A stretch of DNA of 64,000 bases from Thalassospira lucentensis MCCC 1A00383 = DSM 14000 (GCF_000421265.1 NZ_ATWN01000001.1:744001-808000), one strand, 5' to 3'; positions 35,365-45,347 are shown, counted from the stretch's first letter. The notes: a model not told the origin generated them from the letters alone. Translations and numbers: made by a program.

Positions 35365-35601
35365 ATGGGTATTGGCGTTTGGCAAATTGTTCTTATTCTG
35401 GCGATTGTCCTGATCATCTTTGGCGCAGGTAAACTGCCGAAAGTGATGGGCGACATGGGTAAGGGCATCAAGAGCTTCAAAGCGGGCATTAACGAAAAAG
35501 AACAAGATGACGATGCTGGCGCTTCGGCCAAGACCATCGAAAACACGACCTCTGCATCGGTTTCGACCGAGAGCAAAGACAAGGATTCAGTGAAATCCTG
35601 A
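35365..35601 (+). CDS. tatA: Sec-independent protein translocase TatA
   Basis: The 78-aa pore-forming Tat subunit. It has one N-terminal transmembrane helix (IGVWQIVLILAIVLIIFG), the hinge FGAGKLPKVMGDMGKGIKSFK, an amphipathic helix and a charged Ser/Thr/Lys tail. The ATG at 35365 has GGAG 10 bases upstream; the longer frame from 35257 is not used because TatA begins at the helix. First gene of tatABC. Confidence 0.94.
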   Translation: MGIGVWQIVLILAIVLIIFGAGKLPKVMGDMGKGIKSFKAGINEKEQDDDAGASAKTIENTTSASVSTESKDKDSVKS

Positions 35602-35636
35602 TCGTCTGTCGGGTTTCCTTCAGATAGGCGTGTCAT

Positions 35637-36050
35637 ATGTTTGATATCGGCTGGACCGAATTGGCTCTTGTGGCCGTCGTGGCATTATTTGTCGTCGGCC
35701 CCAAGGAGCTTCCGCATCTTCTGTATAAGTTGGCGGGGTACTGGAAAAAAGTGCGCGGAATGGCGCGCGAATTCCAAAGTGGTATTGATGACATCATCCG
35801 CGAAGCGGAACTTGATGATCTGCGCAAGCAGGTGAGCAGTACCAGTACCAACCCGACCGATTTTATGGAAAAGACGATTGGCGCACCCAAAGCCGACGGC
35901 AAAGCAAAAGATGCGAAGGCATCTGATGCAAAGCCGACGGACAGTGGTGGCTCGGACGAAAAACCGGCTGCTACCGAAAGCAAGTCGTCAGATACCAAAT
36001 CGTCAGCTGCTAATAGCAAAAAGAAAGACCACCCGGAGAGCCAGGCGTGA
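35637..36050 (+). CDS. tatB: Sec-independent protein translocase TatB
   Basis: The 137-aa substrate-receptor partner of TatC. It begins MFDIGWTELALVAVVALFVVGPKELP, the TatB hallmark with the conserved Glu in the membrane helix and the GPKELP hinge. An amphipathic helix follows and then a long Lys/Ser/Asp-rich disordered tail. Its stop overlaps the GTG of tatC. Confidence 0.95.
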   Translation: MFDIGWTELALVAVVALFVVGPKELPHLLYKLAGYWKKVRGMAREFQSGIDDIIREAELDDLRKQVSSTSTNPTDFMEKTIGAPKADGKAKDAKASDAKPTDSGGSDEKPAATESKSSDTKSSAANSKKKDHPESQA

Positions 36051-37048
36051 ACATGCAATCGCATGACGAGCAGATGCCGATTATGGAGCATCTGATAGAG
36101 CTAAGAAATCGCCTGACATGGGCTGTCTTGGCGCTGTTTCTGACCTTTGGGATCTGCTATTATTTCGTCGAGGATATCTATGGTTTCCTCGTGCGACCGC
36201 TGGCAGAAATCATGGGGCCGGATCGGCGCATGATCTATACGGCTTTGACCGAAGTATTCTTCACCTATGTCAAAGTATCGTTCTTTGCCGCTTGTTTCGT
36301 TTCAACCCCGGTGTTTTTGTCGCAGTTCTGGGCATTTGTTGCACCGGGTCTGTATAAAAACGAACGATCGGCCTTCATGCCGTTCCTGTTTGCGACACCT
36401 GTTCTGTTTTTGGCAGGCGGGGCTTTGGTTTATTACTTCATCATGCCGCTGGCGTGGAAGTTTTTCCTGAGTTTTGAGCAGGTCGGCGACGCATCCAACC
36501 TTGCAATTCAGCTTGAAGCCAAAGTCGATGAATATCTGTCTTTGGTGATGAAGCTTATCTTTGCGTTCGGTCTTTGTTTCCAGTTGCCGGTTTTGCTTAC
36601 GCTGATGGCACGCGCAGGGATCGTGACGGCCGATAGCTTGGCGAAGAAACGCCGATATGCTGTTGTTATTGCCTTTGTTTTTGCCGCTGTTCTGACGCCG
36701 CCCGACCTGATTTCGCAGGTTGGGTTGGGGATTCCAATCATTATTCTCTATGAGATTTCCATCATCATGGCCCGGATTTCTGAACGCAAGCGCGCCAAGC
36801 GTGCTGCGGAATCCGAGGCAGAAGACGAAGACGATGGTGATGATCCGGAAGATGATCCTTCTGGCGGTAGTTCTGTTGCCAAAACCGATGATACGGTTGA
36901 TCAACAAGGGGCTGCTGCGGCAGGTGCATCCTATGATGATGGCCAGACATCTCTGACCCGTTCATCCTCATCTGATGATGGTTCTCCGCGCTTGTCGGGA
37001 CCGTCTCGCGATGATGACGGGGAAGACGATTTCAATAACGCACGTTAA
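36047..37048 (+). CDS. tatC: Sec-independent protein translocase TatC
   Basis: A 333-aa multispanning receptor for twin-arginine signal peptides. The N-terminal motif PIMEHLIELRNRLTW is the binding site; six helices follow (ALTEVFFTYVKVSFFAA, FMPFLFATPVLFLAGGALVYYF, LPVLLTLMARAGIVTA, VVIAFVFAAVLTPPDLISQ). The last 85 or so residues are an acidic, Ser-rich cytoplasmic extension not needed by the fold and seen in other alphaproteobacteria. Starts at GTG 36047; ATG 36053 is possible. Confidence 0.95.
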   Translation: MNMQSHDEQMPIMEHLIELRNRLTWAVLALFLTFGICYYFVEDIYGFLVRPLAEIMGPDRRMIYTALTEVFFTYVKVSFFAACFVSTPVFLSQFWAFVAPGLYKNERSAFMPFLFATPVLFLAGGALVYYFIMPLAWKFFLSFEQVGDASNLAIQLEAKVDEYLSLVMKLIFAFGLCFQLPVLLTLMARAGIVTADSLAKKRRYAVVIAFVFAAVLTPPDLISQVGLGIPIIILYEISIIMARISERKRAKRAAESEAEDEDDGDDPEDDPSGGSSVAKTDDTVDQQGAAAAGASYDDGQTSLTRSSSSDDGSPRLSGPSRDDDGEDDFNNAR

Positions 37049-37079
37049 TTGAAATCATCGGCCTTCAAACGTCTGATTT

Positions 37080-37108
37080 GATGGGGTGGACCTTGTGTCC
37101 ACCCCATC
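37080..37108 (+). terminator. Strong hairpin after the tat operon
   Basis: Perfect 12-bp stem GATGGGGTGGAC/GTCCACCCCATC with a 5-base loop. No T run follows, so it could be a terminator or an mRNA-stabilising element. Confidence 0.5.
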
Positions 37109-37148
37109 GTATAAAGCCACAAATAATTGACTGACAGGGTGCTGTTCG

Positions 37149-38426
37149 ATGCACGACATTAAATGGATTCGGGACAACCCCGAGGCTTTCGACGCGGCGA
37201 TGGCCGTACGCAAGCAGGAAATTACTGCGAAACGTCTGATGGATATCGACGTTGAGCGTCGCAAACTGATGACAGAACATCAGGAAATGCTGGCACGCCG
37301 CAAAACGATTTCCGGTGAAATCGGCAAGCTTCGTAAAAATGGCGAAGATGCTGACGAGTTGATGGCCGAAATGGGCACGCTCAAGGACAAGATCAAGGAT
37401 GCGGAAGACGGTCAGGCCAGCCTGAACGAGCAGCTTGATCTTCTGCTATCATCGTTTGCCAACATTCTTGACCCTGAAGTGCCGGTCGGTGACGACGAGG
37501 ACGATAATGTCGAGGTCAACCGTTGGGGGGAACCTGCGACGTTCGATTTCACGCCAATCGAACATTTCGAAATCGGCGAAAAGCTTGGCATGATGGACTT
37601 TGAAACCGCAGCCAAGCTGTCGGGTTCGCGGTTTGTCATCCTGCGCGGCGGGTTGGCCAAACTTGAACGTGCGTTGTCGCAGTTCATGATTGATTTGCAC
37701 ACCACTGAGCATGGGTATGAAGAAACCATCACCCCGATGCTGGTACGTGATGACGCCATGTTTGGCACGGGGCAATTGCCGAAGTTTTCCGAGGATTCGT
37801 TTAAGACCACCAATGATTACTGGCTGATCCCGACGTCTGAGGTCACCCTGACCAATCAGGTAGCCGGCGACATCATAGAGCAGGCAAAACTTCCGTTGCG
37901 CTTTACCGCATTGACGCAGTGTTTCCGGTCAGAAGCCGGTTCGGCCGGGCGCGATACCCGGGGCATGATCCGCCAACACCAGTTTTCCAAAGTGGAAATG
38001 GTGTCGGTGGTTGAAGCGGAAAAGTCCGACGAGGAACTTACCCGTAAAACACGTTGTGCCGAGACGGTTCTTGAACGTCTTGGTCTGCCGTATCGTACGG
38101 TTATCCTGTGCACGGGTGATATCGGGTTCTCGGCCTGCAAGACCTATGACATTGAAGTCTGGTTGCCAGGGCAGGGTAAATACCGCGAGATTTCGTCTTG
38201 CTCGAACACCCGAGATTTCCAGGCGCGTCGCATGAATGCGCGGTATCGTGCGGCTGGCGACAAAAAGACCAATTTCGTTCATACCCTGAACGGGTCGGGA
38301 CTTGCTGTTGGCCGCTGCCTGATCGCGGTTATGGAAAACTATCAGCAGGCAGATGGCTCTATCCGTGTTCCGGATGCGCTGAAACCCTATATGGGCGGAC
38401 TTGAGGTTATCTCACCGCGCGGTTAA
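37149..38426 (+). CDS. serS: Seryl-tRNA synthetase
   Basis: A class II synthetase of 425 aa. The N-terminal coiled-coil arm (about 30-100) contacts the long variable arm of tRNA-Ser. Motif 2 is [27 protein letters not shown], the conserved [15 protein letters not shown] is present, and motif 3 is [19 protein letters not shown]. Length is typical. It is followed 11 bases later by surE. Confidence 0.96.
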   Translation: MHDIKWIRDNPEAFDAAMAVRKQEITAKRLMDIDVERRKLMTEHQEMLARRKTISGEIGKLRKNGEDADELMAEMGTLKDKIKDAEDGQASLNEQLDLLLSSFANILDPEVPVGDDEDDNVEVNRWGEPATFDFTPIEHFEIGEKLGMMDFETAAKLSGSRFVILRGGLAKLERALSQFMIDLHTTEHGYEETITPMLVRDDAMFGTGQLPKFSEDSFKTTNDYWLIPTSEVTLTNQVAGDIIEQAKLPLRFTALTQCFRSEAGSAGRDTRGMIRQHQFSKVEMVSVVEAEKSDEELTRKTRCAETVLERLGLPYRTVILCTGDIGFSACKTYDIEVWLPGQGKYREISSCSNTRDFQARRMNARYRAAGDKKTNFVHTLNGSGLAVGRCLIAVMENYQQADGSIRVPDALKPYMGGLEVISPRG

Positions 38427-38437
38427 GGCATTACGGT

Positions 38438-39205
38438 ATGATTGATCTATCAAGCGCACGTATCCTGATCAGCAATGATGACGGCATTGACGCGCCGGGG
38501 ATCAAGCTGCTTGAACGCTTGGCGCGTGAATTTTCCGATGATGTGTGGGTTATTGCACCATCGACGGAACAAAGTGGTGCAGGGCATTCATTGACCCTGC
38601 GCCGCCCGCTTCGCATTCATAAGCGTGATGAACGCCACTACGCGGTTGATGGCACCCCAACGGACTGCATCCTTTTGGGGCTGCAGCAGATCATGCGCGA
38701 TACACCGCCGGACATTATTCTGTCGGGCATTAACCGGGGTGGAAACCTTGGCGAGGATGTGACCTATTCCGGGACGGTTGCTGCTGCGATGGAGGCAACG
38801 CTTCTTAATGTGCCCGCAATTGCGTTTTCGCAGTATTTTTCCGGTGACATGATCAATTGGACGGTTGCCGAAAAATACCTTTATGACGTGACAAAAACAT
38901 TGGTGGAGACAACCTGGCCAAAGGGTGTTTTGATCAATGTGAACTTCCCCGAGCACGAGGCGGACGGCGGCGCGCGTGTGCGGATTTCCAAGCAGGGACA
39001 GCGTAAAATCGGTGATCACATTGCCGAACGTCATGATCCGCGCGGGGAGCCTTATTACTGGATTGGTGCAATCCTGTCGGAACTTCCCGAAGATCCAAAT
39101 GCAGACTTGCGGGTGATCGAACAAGGCGATATCTCGGTAACACCGATTAGTCTTGATTTTACCCACTACGAAACGCACGAAAAATTGACGAAAGCATTTC
39201 CGTGA
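38438..39205 (+). CDS. surE: 5'/3'-nucleotidase SurE
   Basis: A metal-dependent nucleotide and polyphosphate phosphatase of 255 aa, linked to stationary-phase survival. The metal site is in ILISNDDGIDAPGI (Asp-Asp), followed by PSTEQSGAGHSLTL, DGTPTDCILLGL and LSGINRGGNLGEDVTYSGTVAAAMEA, all diagnostic. Overlaps pcm by 4 bases, the classic surE-pcm pair. Confidence 0.95.
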   Translation: MIDLSSARILISNDDGIDAPGIKLLERLAREFSDDVWVIAPSTEQSGAGHSLTLRRPLRIHKRDERHYAVDGTPTDCILLGLQQIMRDTPPDIILSGINRGGNLGEDVTYSGTVAAAMEATLLNVPAIAFSQYFSGDMINWTVAEKYLYDVTKTLVETTWPKGVLINVNFPEHEADGGARVRISKQGQRKIGDHIAERHDPRGEPYYWIGAILSELPEDPNADLRVIEQGDISVTPISLDFTHYETHEKLTKAFP

Positions 39206-39855
39206 ACGAGCCGGTCATTACCCGTGAAACAGAAATAGCCAATCTGCTAGAGGCGCTTCGTCATGATGGCATTCATGACGAGACTGTCTTGCAGGCATTG
39301 GCCGATGTCCCGCGCGAGACATTTGTTGCGGACCCCTTTGTTGAGCGTGCGTGGGAAAATGTCGCCTTGCCCATCAGTAAGGGGCAAACCATTTCCCAGC
39401 CCTATATCGTCGCACTCATGACGCAGGCACTTGAGCTTAATGATCGTATGAAGGTTCTTGAGGTCGGTACAGGGTCTGGGTATCAGGCGGCGATTTTGGC
39501 CAAACTTGCACGCCGGGTTTATACCCTCGAACGGCACAAACCGCTTTTGCGCGAGGCGGAGGAAAAATTCCGTGAGCTTGGCCTGCATACGATTTCGACT
39601 TTGCATGGCGATGGCGGGCTTGGCTGGAAAGCACAAGCGCCGTTTGACCGGATCATTGTGACCGCGGCAGCACAGGATGTGCCGCCGGTTCTGGTTGATC
39701 AGCTTGCGGTTGGCGGGATTATGGTCGTTCCGGTCGGCGAGGTGTCGCATACGCAGTTGCTGTTGCGTGTGTTAAGGACGCCAAGCGGGGTTGAGGTTAC
39801 TGAACTGATGCCGGTCCGTTTTGTGCCGATGTTGCCGGGTACGGAAGAATTCTAG
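39202..39855 (+). CDS. pcm: Protein-L-isoaspartate O-methyltransferase
   Basis: A 217-aa SAM-dependent repair enzyme that methylates L-isoaspartyl residues so they revert to aspartate. It has DVPRETFVADPFVERAWEN, ISKGQTISQPYIVALMTQAL, the canonical SAM loop VLEVGTGSGYQAAILAKLA and FDRIIVTAAAQDVPPVLVDQLAVGG. Starts at GTG 39202 inside the surE stop. Unlike the homologue at 14846, motif I is intact. The LysM lipoprotein gene follows, a common alphaproteobacterial order. Confidence 0.95.
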   Translation: MNEPVITRETEIANLLEALRHDGIHDETVLQALADVPRETFVADPFVERAWENVALPISKGQTISQPYIVALMTQALELNDRMKVLEVGTGSGYQAAILAKLARRVYTLERHKPLLREAEEKFRELGLHTISTLHGDGGLGWKAQAPFDRIIVTAAAQDVPPVLVDQLAVGGIMVVPVGEVSHTQLLLRVLRTPSGVEVTELMPVRFVPMLPGTEEF

Positions 39856-39952
39856 GCTTTCTGTCAAAACGCACCCCGAATTTACAGTAAAATTTTCCAA
39901 ATGCGGTCGGTGCTTACTGATTGTTAACCGCTGATCATGGACACTAGGTCCC

Positions 39953-41008
39953 ATGATGGAAAATTGTGTCACACAGGCTGTCCAACGCGGGAAAAGTCTG
40001 CTGCTTGTCTGTATGACAACTGCGGCCCTGAGCGGCTGTTTGCTGAACTCTGTTCCGGTGCCGGTCGTGTATGGCGATGGCGCAAGCTATAGCCCGTATA
40101 GCATGCCGGAACTCAAAAACGGCGAACGCGTTGTTACCGTTGAACCCGGTGATACGGTTTCACAGATCGCGGCACGTTACAGCACGGACTTTCGTCGATT
40201 TACATCCCGCAATGATTTGCGCGAACCTTATGTGATTTACCCGGGACAACGACTGGTGTTGCCGCCGTGGCAATCGGACTATAACAGCATGCCGCCGACC
40301 GCTGTTGCGTCGTCCACACCCAGTGCGCCAACAAAAACGGTAACCATTGGTGGTAAGCGGCAGGTGGTTAATGTTCCGACCAAAAGTACGCCGCCTTCAA
40401 GTACGCCTTCACGGCCAGAAACCGTTGTTGCACGTGTTGCGCCAACAGGGGGTGGAAGTATTCCCACACCCGGCATCAAGCCACGGGACTATGCCGCAGC
40501 CGCCGAACAGGAATTCGCCACAACGCGCAGTTGGCAATCAGATCGCCAGTCGACTCCCGAAGCCGGGCAGGGCAGTAATGTTCGCAAAGATGTTGTTCTG
40601 GCCGAACCAACAGGCCGAAAAGGCTTCATCTGGCCGGTTCAGGGCAAGGTTGTTTTGAAATACGGTGCGGGCAATGGCGGCTTGTTTAACGACGGCATCA
40701 ATATTCAAGCCAACCGCGGGACACCAATTACAGCAGCGGAAAACGGTGTTGTGACCTATGTAGGTAATGAGTTGCGCGGGTTTGGTAACCTGATCCTGAT
40801 CAAGCACGCCGATAACTATGTGACGGCCTATGCCCATACGGAAAACCCCATGGTGGCACGTGGTGATGTTGTGACTCGTGGCCAACACATTTCAAGTGTC
40901 GGGTCAACCGGGGCAGTGACCTTCCCGCAATTACACTTTGAAATACGGCGAGGACGGAAATCATCGGACCCGATGAAATTTTTACCAAGCGTTATGGTAT
41001 CACGATAA
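39953..41008 (+). CDS. LysM and degenerate M23 (LytM) domain lipoprotein, NlpD-like
   Basis: A 351-aa lipoprotein with lipobox LSGC (Cys29). One LysM domain (about 47-95; VEPGDTVSQIAARYS, IYPGQRLVLP) binds peptidoglycan; a Pro/Thr/Ser-rich linker leads to an M23 domain (about 222-345; GFIWPVQGKVV, GYNL-like strands, TFPQLHFEIRRG). The zinc ligands are lost: LFNDGINI replaces the HxxxD-type loop and QLHFE replaces HLHFE. It should be a non-enzymatic LytM factor that activates an amidase during division, like NlpD/EnvC. Follows pcm. Confidence 0.87.
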   Translation: MMENCVTQAVQRGKSLLLVCMTTAALSGCLLNSVPVPVVYGDGASYSPYSMPELKNGERVVTVEPGDTVSQIAARYSTDFRRFTSRNDLREPYVIYPGQRLVLPPWQSDYNSMPPTAVASSTPSAPTKTVTIGGKRQVVNVPTKSTPPSSTPSRPETVVARVAPTGGGSIPTPGIKPRDYAAAAEQEFATTRSWQSDRQSTPEAGQGSNVRKDVVLAEPTGRKGFIWPVQGKVVLKYGAGNGGLFNDGINIQANRGTPITAAENGVVTYVGNELRGFGNLILIKHADNYVTAYAHTENPMVARGDVVTRGQHISSVGSTGAVTFPQLHFEIRRGRKSSDPMKFLPSVMVSR

Positions 41009-41038
41009 AAAACACCCGGTGCGAAACCGGATGTTTTT
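41008..41038 (+). terminator. Terminator after the LysM lipoprotein gene
   Basis: AAAAACA-c-CCGGT pairs with ACCGG-a-TGTTTTT, 5-base loop, ending in T5; lies between convergent genes. Confidence 0.75.
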
Positions 41039-41065
41039 GTATGATGATTTGATAAGTGTTTGAAA

Positions 41066-41929
41066 TCAGTCGATTGATTTTCCAAGTTCGCCTGCAATTT
41101 CCTGAATGAACTGCCATGCGACACGACCCGACCGGCTGCCGCGCGTGACGGTCCATTCCTTTGCGCGGGCATGGAGTTCTTCGGTGGGAATGTCGAGGTT
41201 GAATTCCTTGGCGTATCCTTCGATGATTTCGAAATAGATATCCTGGGAAATATTGTGGAAGCCAAGCCACAGACCAAACCGGTCGGACAGGGAGACCTTT
41301 TCTTCGACGGCTTCTGACGGGTTGATTGCGGTTGATCGTTCATTTTCGATCATGTCGCGGGCCATCAAATGGCGACGGTTTGATGTCGCGTAAAAAATGA
41401 CGTTTTTTGGCCGCCCTTCAACACCGCCTTCGAGTACTGCCTTGAGCGACTTATAGCTTTCATCATGTAAGTCAAACGACAGGTCGTCACAGAACAGCAC
41501 GGTTTTTCGGCCACTTTCCTGAAGGATATGCAGCAAGTCGGGCAGGCTGGGGATGTCTTCGCGGTGAATTTCCACCAGTGCCAGTGCCGCAGGCGTTTCA
41601 GCGTTGATCTTGGCATGCATGGCTTTGACGATGGAGCTTTTACCGGTTCCACGTGCGCCCCACAAAAGGGCATTGTTGGCGGGCAGGCCATCGGTAAAGC
41701 GTTTGGTGTTATTATAAAGAATCTCTTTTTGTTGGCCGATGCCTTGCAACAGATCGATATCAATGCGGTTAACGTTGCGAACCGGCTGAAGATAGCTGTT
41801 TTCGGCCTGCCAGACGAAGGCATCTGCGGCACTTAAGTCGTTTTGCGTGCGTGCAGGTGGGGCCATGCGTTCAAGTGCGGACGCAATTCGTTCAAGGGTT
41901 GGCAATAATTTGTCGAAATCTGTGGTCAT
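41066..41929 (-). CDS. DUF815 family AAA+ ATP-binding protein
   Basis: A cytoplasmic AAA+ ATPase of 287 aa. Walker A is WGARGTGKSSIV and Walker B is VLFCDDLSFD, with sensor residues in NVIFYATSNRRHLM. The length and the internal LLQGIGQQKEILYNNTKRF segment match DUF815 proteins, conserved in alphaproteobacteria between a LysM lipoprotein and yajC but without a settled function. Single gene on the minus strand, divergent from yajC; AGAGG precedes the ATG. Confidence 0.85.
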   Translation of the reverse strand: MTTDFDKLLPTLERIASALERMAPPARTQNDLSAADAFVWQAENSYLQPVRNVNRIDIDLLQGIGQQKEILYNNTKRFTDGLPANNALLWGARGTGKSSIVKAMHAKINAETPAALALVEIHREDIPSLPDLLHILQESGRKTVLFCDDLSFDLHDESYKSLKAVLEGGVEGRPKNVIFYATSNRRHLMARDMIENERSTAINPSEAVEEKVSLSDRFGLWLGFHNISQDIYFEIIEGYAKEFNLDIPTEELHARAKEWTVTRGSRSGRVAWQFIQEIAGELGKSID

Positions 41930-42164
41930 TGAGGCCTCTTGGATGTTTCTTGTTCTTGGTGACGGTGGTTTATGGCGCGAAAGCTAGCATACCCGTGGCG
42001 TAAAGGAATAGGATGTTGACGCCAGAAAGGCGAGAAAGCTGGTGAACAAGGCCACATAAATGGTGATTTAACCCGGAAAAATCCGGTTCTTCCTTGCTTT
42101 GACGTTTGACACCGTTATATTCCGGCAGTTGATATATTTTGTCCTGAGGGATTAGGAGTTACTA

Positions 42165-42545
42165 ATGTTTATTTCGACTGCTTTTGCGCAGACCGCAGGT
42201 GGTTCTGATGGTGCCGGCGCACTTATGCAATTTGCACCGCTGATCCTTATTTTTGTTGTTTTCTATTTCCTGCTTATTCGTCCGCAGCAGAAAAAGCAGA
42301 AAGAACATAAAGCAATGCTCGGGGCGATCCGCCGTGGCGATAAAATCGTTACCGCAGGTGGTCTTATTGGCTCCGTTGCAAAAGTTATTGGTGACGACGA
42401 GCTGTCGGTTGAGATTGCCGATGGTGTAAAAGTCAAAGTCGCACGCGGCATGGTTTCGACGGTTCTGTCGAAAACTGAACCGGCCAAGGGCGACGCCAAA
42501 GAAGAAAAAGAAGAAAAAGACGAAGAAGAGACCAAAAAAGACTAA
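42165..42545 (+). CDS. yajC: Sec translocase accessory protein YajC
   Basis: A 126-aa single-span membrane protein that joins SecDF. The helix (about 17-40; LIFVVFYFLLIRPQQKKQKEH) with RPQQK at the cytoplasmic border is diagnostic. GDKIVTAGGLIGSVAKV forms the small beta domain; the tail is a Lys/Glu run (EEKEEKDEEETKKD). TAGGAG precedes the ATG. secD follows after a hairpin that may tune the operon. Confidence 0.94.
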   Translation: MFISTAFAQTAGGSDGAGALMQFAPLILIFVVFYFLLIRPQQKKQKEHKAMLGAIRRGDKIVTAGGLIGSVAKVIGDDELSVEIADGVKVKVARGMVSTVLSKTEPAKGDAKEEKEEKDEEETKKD

Positions 42546-42561
42546 TCTCTTCGAGCAAAGC

Positions 42562-42586
42562 AAGGCGGAGCATCTGGCTCCGCCTT
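42562..42586 (+). terminator. Hairpin between yajC and secD
   Basis: Stem AAGGCGGAGC/GCTCCGCCTT with a 5-base loop, followed by CTTGCATTTT. Possible partial terminator within the operon. Confidence 0.55.
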
Positions 42587-42687
42587 CTTGCATTTTACCG
42601 GTGGCCTGAGCGGTACAAAATACCCGTTGTTCCAAGGACCTTGGAACCAGACCAAGGTTGATCCAGACAAATCCGGTCAAAGAACAC

Positions 42688-44262
42688 ATGCTTTATTTTA
42701 CAAAATGGAAAGCAGCACTGGTTCTTTTGGTGTGTGCTTTGGGTGTGGTTTACGCCGCACCGAACTTCTTGCCTAAGGACGTTCTTCCGACAGAATCGAG
42801 CCTTCTGCCGAGCAAACAGGTCAATCTTGGCCTCGATCTGCGCGGCGGGTCACACATGTTGCTGGAGGTTGATACCGACAGCGTTGTGCGTGAACGCTAT
42901 GATGCATTGGCAGATTCTATTCGATCAGAATTGCGTCAGGCACAGATCCGTAACCGTCCGCGCGAAGCGACTTTGCAGGGTGCGGAAGTTACCGTTCTCA
43001 AAGCCGAGGATGCCGAGAAGGCCCGCGAGCTGGTGCGTAATATCGAACCCAATACCGTCATGAGCGGCGAGGGGAACAATATCATTGTTTCCTATAACGA
43101 TGTTGCGATGAAGGAATTGATCGATCGGGCGCTTAGCCAGTCGGTTGAGGTGGTGCGCCGCCGTGTCGATGAACTTGGCACAACTGAGCCATCCATTCAG
43201 CGTCAGGGCACAAACCGCATCGTGGTGCAGGTTCCCGGCCTTGATGACCCATCGCGTTTGCGTGCGATCCTTGGTCGTACGGCAAAGATGAACTTCCATC
43301 TGGTCAATGGCCAGAAAACGGCTGCTGATGCGCGGTCCAGCGGCTTGCCGCCCGGGACCATGATCCTTCCGTCTGCGGACGAAGGGGACAAGGCCGCAGG
43401 CATTCGGGAATATCTGATTGATCGCCGTATTGTTGTGTCGGGTGACAACCTTGTTGATTCCCAGCCAACCTTTAACGAAGGTCGTCCTGTGGTTTCGTTC
43501 CGCTTTGATGCGGCCGGCGGCGCACGGTTTGGTGACGTCACCAGCAAAAGTGCCGGACGGAGCCTTGCGATTGTTCTTGATGGCGAAGTGATTTCAGCGC
43601 CGCGGATCAATGAACCGATCCTTGGTGGCAGCGGCATCATTACCGGTCAGTTCAGTGTGCAGGAAGCAAATGACCTGGCACTGCTGCTGCGCGCGGGTGC
43701 ATTGCCTGCACCGATGCAAATCCTTGAAGAACGCTCGGTTGGCCCGGGGCTTGGTCAGGATTCGGTTGAGGCAGGTGAAATCGCCGCAGTTCTCGGTCTG
43801 GTGTTTGTTATCGCGTTTATGGTCATCAGCTATGGCCGGTTTGGCATTTATGCCGATATCGCGCTTATGATGAACCTGATCCTTGTGCTGGCGGTGATGT
43901 CTGTGCTTCAGGCGACGTTGACGTTGCCCGGGATTGCGGGGATCGTCTTGACGGTTGGTATGGCGGTTGACGCCAATGTGCTGATCTTTGAGCGTATCCG
44001 TGAAGAACGGCGTAACGGGCGGACGATCATTAATGCGATTGATGCCGGGTATCGCAGCGCGATGTCGACCATTTTGGATGCCAATATCACCACGCTGATT
44101 GCGGCACTGGTGTTGTTTAGCTTCGGCTCTGGCCCGATCAAGGGCTTTGCCGTGACGCTGGCAATTGGCATCATCACATCCATGTTCTCGGCGATTTGGC
44201 TGACCCGACTACTGATTGCAGTCTGGATCAAGCGTCGTCGTCCGAACGAGCTGGTACTTTGA
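42688..44262 (+). CDS. secD: Protein translocase subunit SecD
   Basis: A 524-aa RND-family membrane protein that uses the proton gradient to complete export through SecYEG. It has an N-terminal TM helix, the periplasmic P1 domain (LGLDLRGGSHMLLEVD) and five C-terminal helices with ISYGRFGIYADIALMMNLIL, LPGIAGIVLTVGMAVDANVLIFERIREE and the closing GFAVTLAIGIITSMFSA. The ATG at 42688 fits the family (LYFTKWKAAL); a TTG at 42658 is in frame. Confidence 0.96.
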   Translation: MLYFTKWKAALVLLVCALGVVYAAPNFLPKDVLPTESSLLPSKQVNLGLDLRGGSHMLLEVDTDSVVRERYDALADSIRSELRQAQIRNRPREATLQGAEVTVLKAEDAEKARELVRNIEPNTVMSGEGNNIIVSYNDVAMKELIDRALSQSVEVVRRRVDELGTTEPSIQRQGTNRIVVQVPGLDDPSRLRAILGRTAKMNFHLVNGQKTAADARSSGLPPGTMILPSADEGDKAAGIREYLIDRRIVVSGDNLVDSQPTFNEGRPVVSFRFDAAGGARFGDVTSKSAGRSLAIVLDGEVISAPRINEPILGGSGIITGQFSVQEANDLALLLRAGALPAPMQILEERSVGPGLGQDSVEAGEIAAVLGLVFVIAFMVISYGRFGIYADIALMMNLILVLAVMSVLQATLTLPGIAGIVLTVGMAVDANVLIFERIREERRNGRTIINAIDAGYRSAMSTILDANITTLIAALVLFSFGSGPIKGFAVTLAIGIITSMFSAIWLTRLLIAVWIKRRRPNELVL

Positions 44263-44281
44263 GGAAGGGAACAGGGAAGAT

Positions 44282-45211
44282 ATGAAACCTTTGCATCTTA
44301 TCCCGGATGACGTGAACGTCCCGTTCCTCAAATTCCGGAAGATCTTTTACATCGTGTCCTTGGTGATGGTGCTGGCCTCTGTTGGCCTGTTCTTCACCAA
44401 GGGGCTTAACTTCGGCATTGATTTCCGCGGCGGTATTCTTGTGGAAATCAAAACGGACGGCCCGGCAAATATCGGCGCATTGCGTGATAATCTTGGCAGT
44501 CTTGGTCTTGGTGATGTGTCTATTCAGGAATTCGGCGAACCCGATGACGTCCTGATTCAGTTGCAGCGTCAGGACGGGGACGAGAAAGCCCAGATGACCG
44601 CCTTGGCTCAGGTGACTGAGGCCCTTGGCGACAGTGTCACCATTCGCCGAAGCGAACTTGTCGGCCCGAAGGTCGGTGACGAGCTTAAGGAAGCCGGTAT
44701 TTATTCGGTCGTGATCTCTCTTTTGCTGATCATGGTCTATATCTGGTTCCGGTTCGAATGGCAGTTTGCAGTGGCATCCGTCATCGCACTTTTGCACGAC
44801 GTTCTGATCACGATTGGCTTCTTTGTCATTACCGGTGTTCAGTTTGATCTTGCGACCTTGGCCGCCATTTTGACAGTTGCCGGGTATTCGATTAACGATA
44901 CGGTTGTTGTGTTTGACCGCATTCGTGAATATCTGCGCAAGTTCCGCAAAATGGAACTCACGGATCTTTTGGATCTGTCGATCAATTCGACCCTGTCGCG
45001 TACGACAATGACGTCATTTACCACATTGTTGGCCTTGATTGCGTTGTTTGCATTTGGCGGGGAAGCGATCCGTGGCTTCACGATGGCGCTGATCTTTGGC
45101 ATCGTTGTCGGCACATATTCATCGATTTGCGTCGCGTCGCCGTTGCTGGTTGTTTTGCGCCTTAAGCGTAAAATTCCAGAAGGCGAAGAAGGGCAGGAAG
45201 CCAACGCCTGA
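44282..45211 (+). CDS. secF: Protein translocase subunit SecF
   Basis: A 309-aa partner of SecD. It shows NFGIDFRGGILVEI (P1 domain start), VGPKVGDELKEAG, TIGFFVITGVQFDLATLAAILTVAGYSINDTVVVFDRIRE and TMTSFTTLLALIALFAFGGEAIRGF. The start at 44282 follows GAGGAAGGGAACAGGGAAG. Ends at a strong terminator. Confidence 0.96.
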   Translation: MKPLHLIPDDVNVPFLKFRKIFYIVSLVMVLASVGLFFTKGLNFGIDFRGGILVEIKTDGPANIGALRDNLGSLGLGDVSIQEFGEPDDVLIQLQRQDGDEKAQMTALAQVTEALGDSVTIRRSELVGPKVGDELKEAGIYSVVISLLLIMVYIWFRFEWQFAVASVIALLHDVLITIGFFVITGVQFDLATLAAILTVAGYSINDTVVVFDRIREYLRKFRKMELTDLLDLSINSTLSRTTMTSFTTLLALIALFAFGGEAIRGFTMALIFGIVVGTYSSICVASPLLVVLRLKRKIPEGEEGQEANA

Positions 45212-45239
45212 TCAACCACAGTTGATTGATAGACGTTTA

Positions 45240-45284
45240 CAGAAAGGCCGGGTTTGTGCGACAACAAACCCGGCCTTTCTTTTG
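45240..45284 (+). terminator. Rho-independent terminator of secDF
   Basis: A long stem AGAAAGGCCGGGTTTGT/ACAAACCCGGCCTTTCT with a short loop and TTTT after it, 30 bases past the secF stop. Confidence 0.9.
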
Positions 45285-45347
45285 GTTCGTTCCTAACGAG
45301 TGTTTTCTAAAGCTCGGCAAAAATCCTTCAAAAACAGGCTGCTGCAC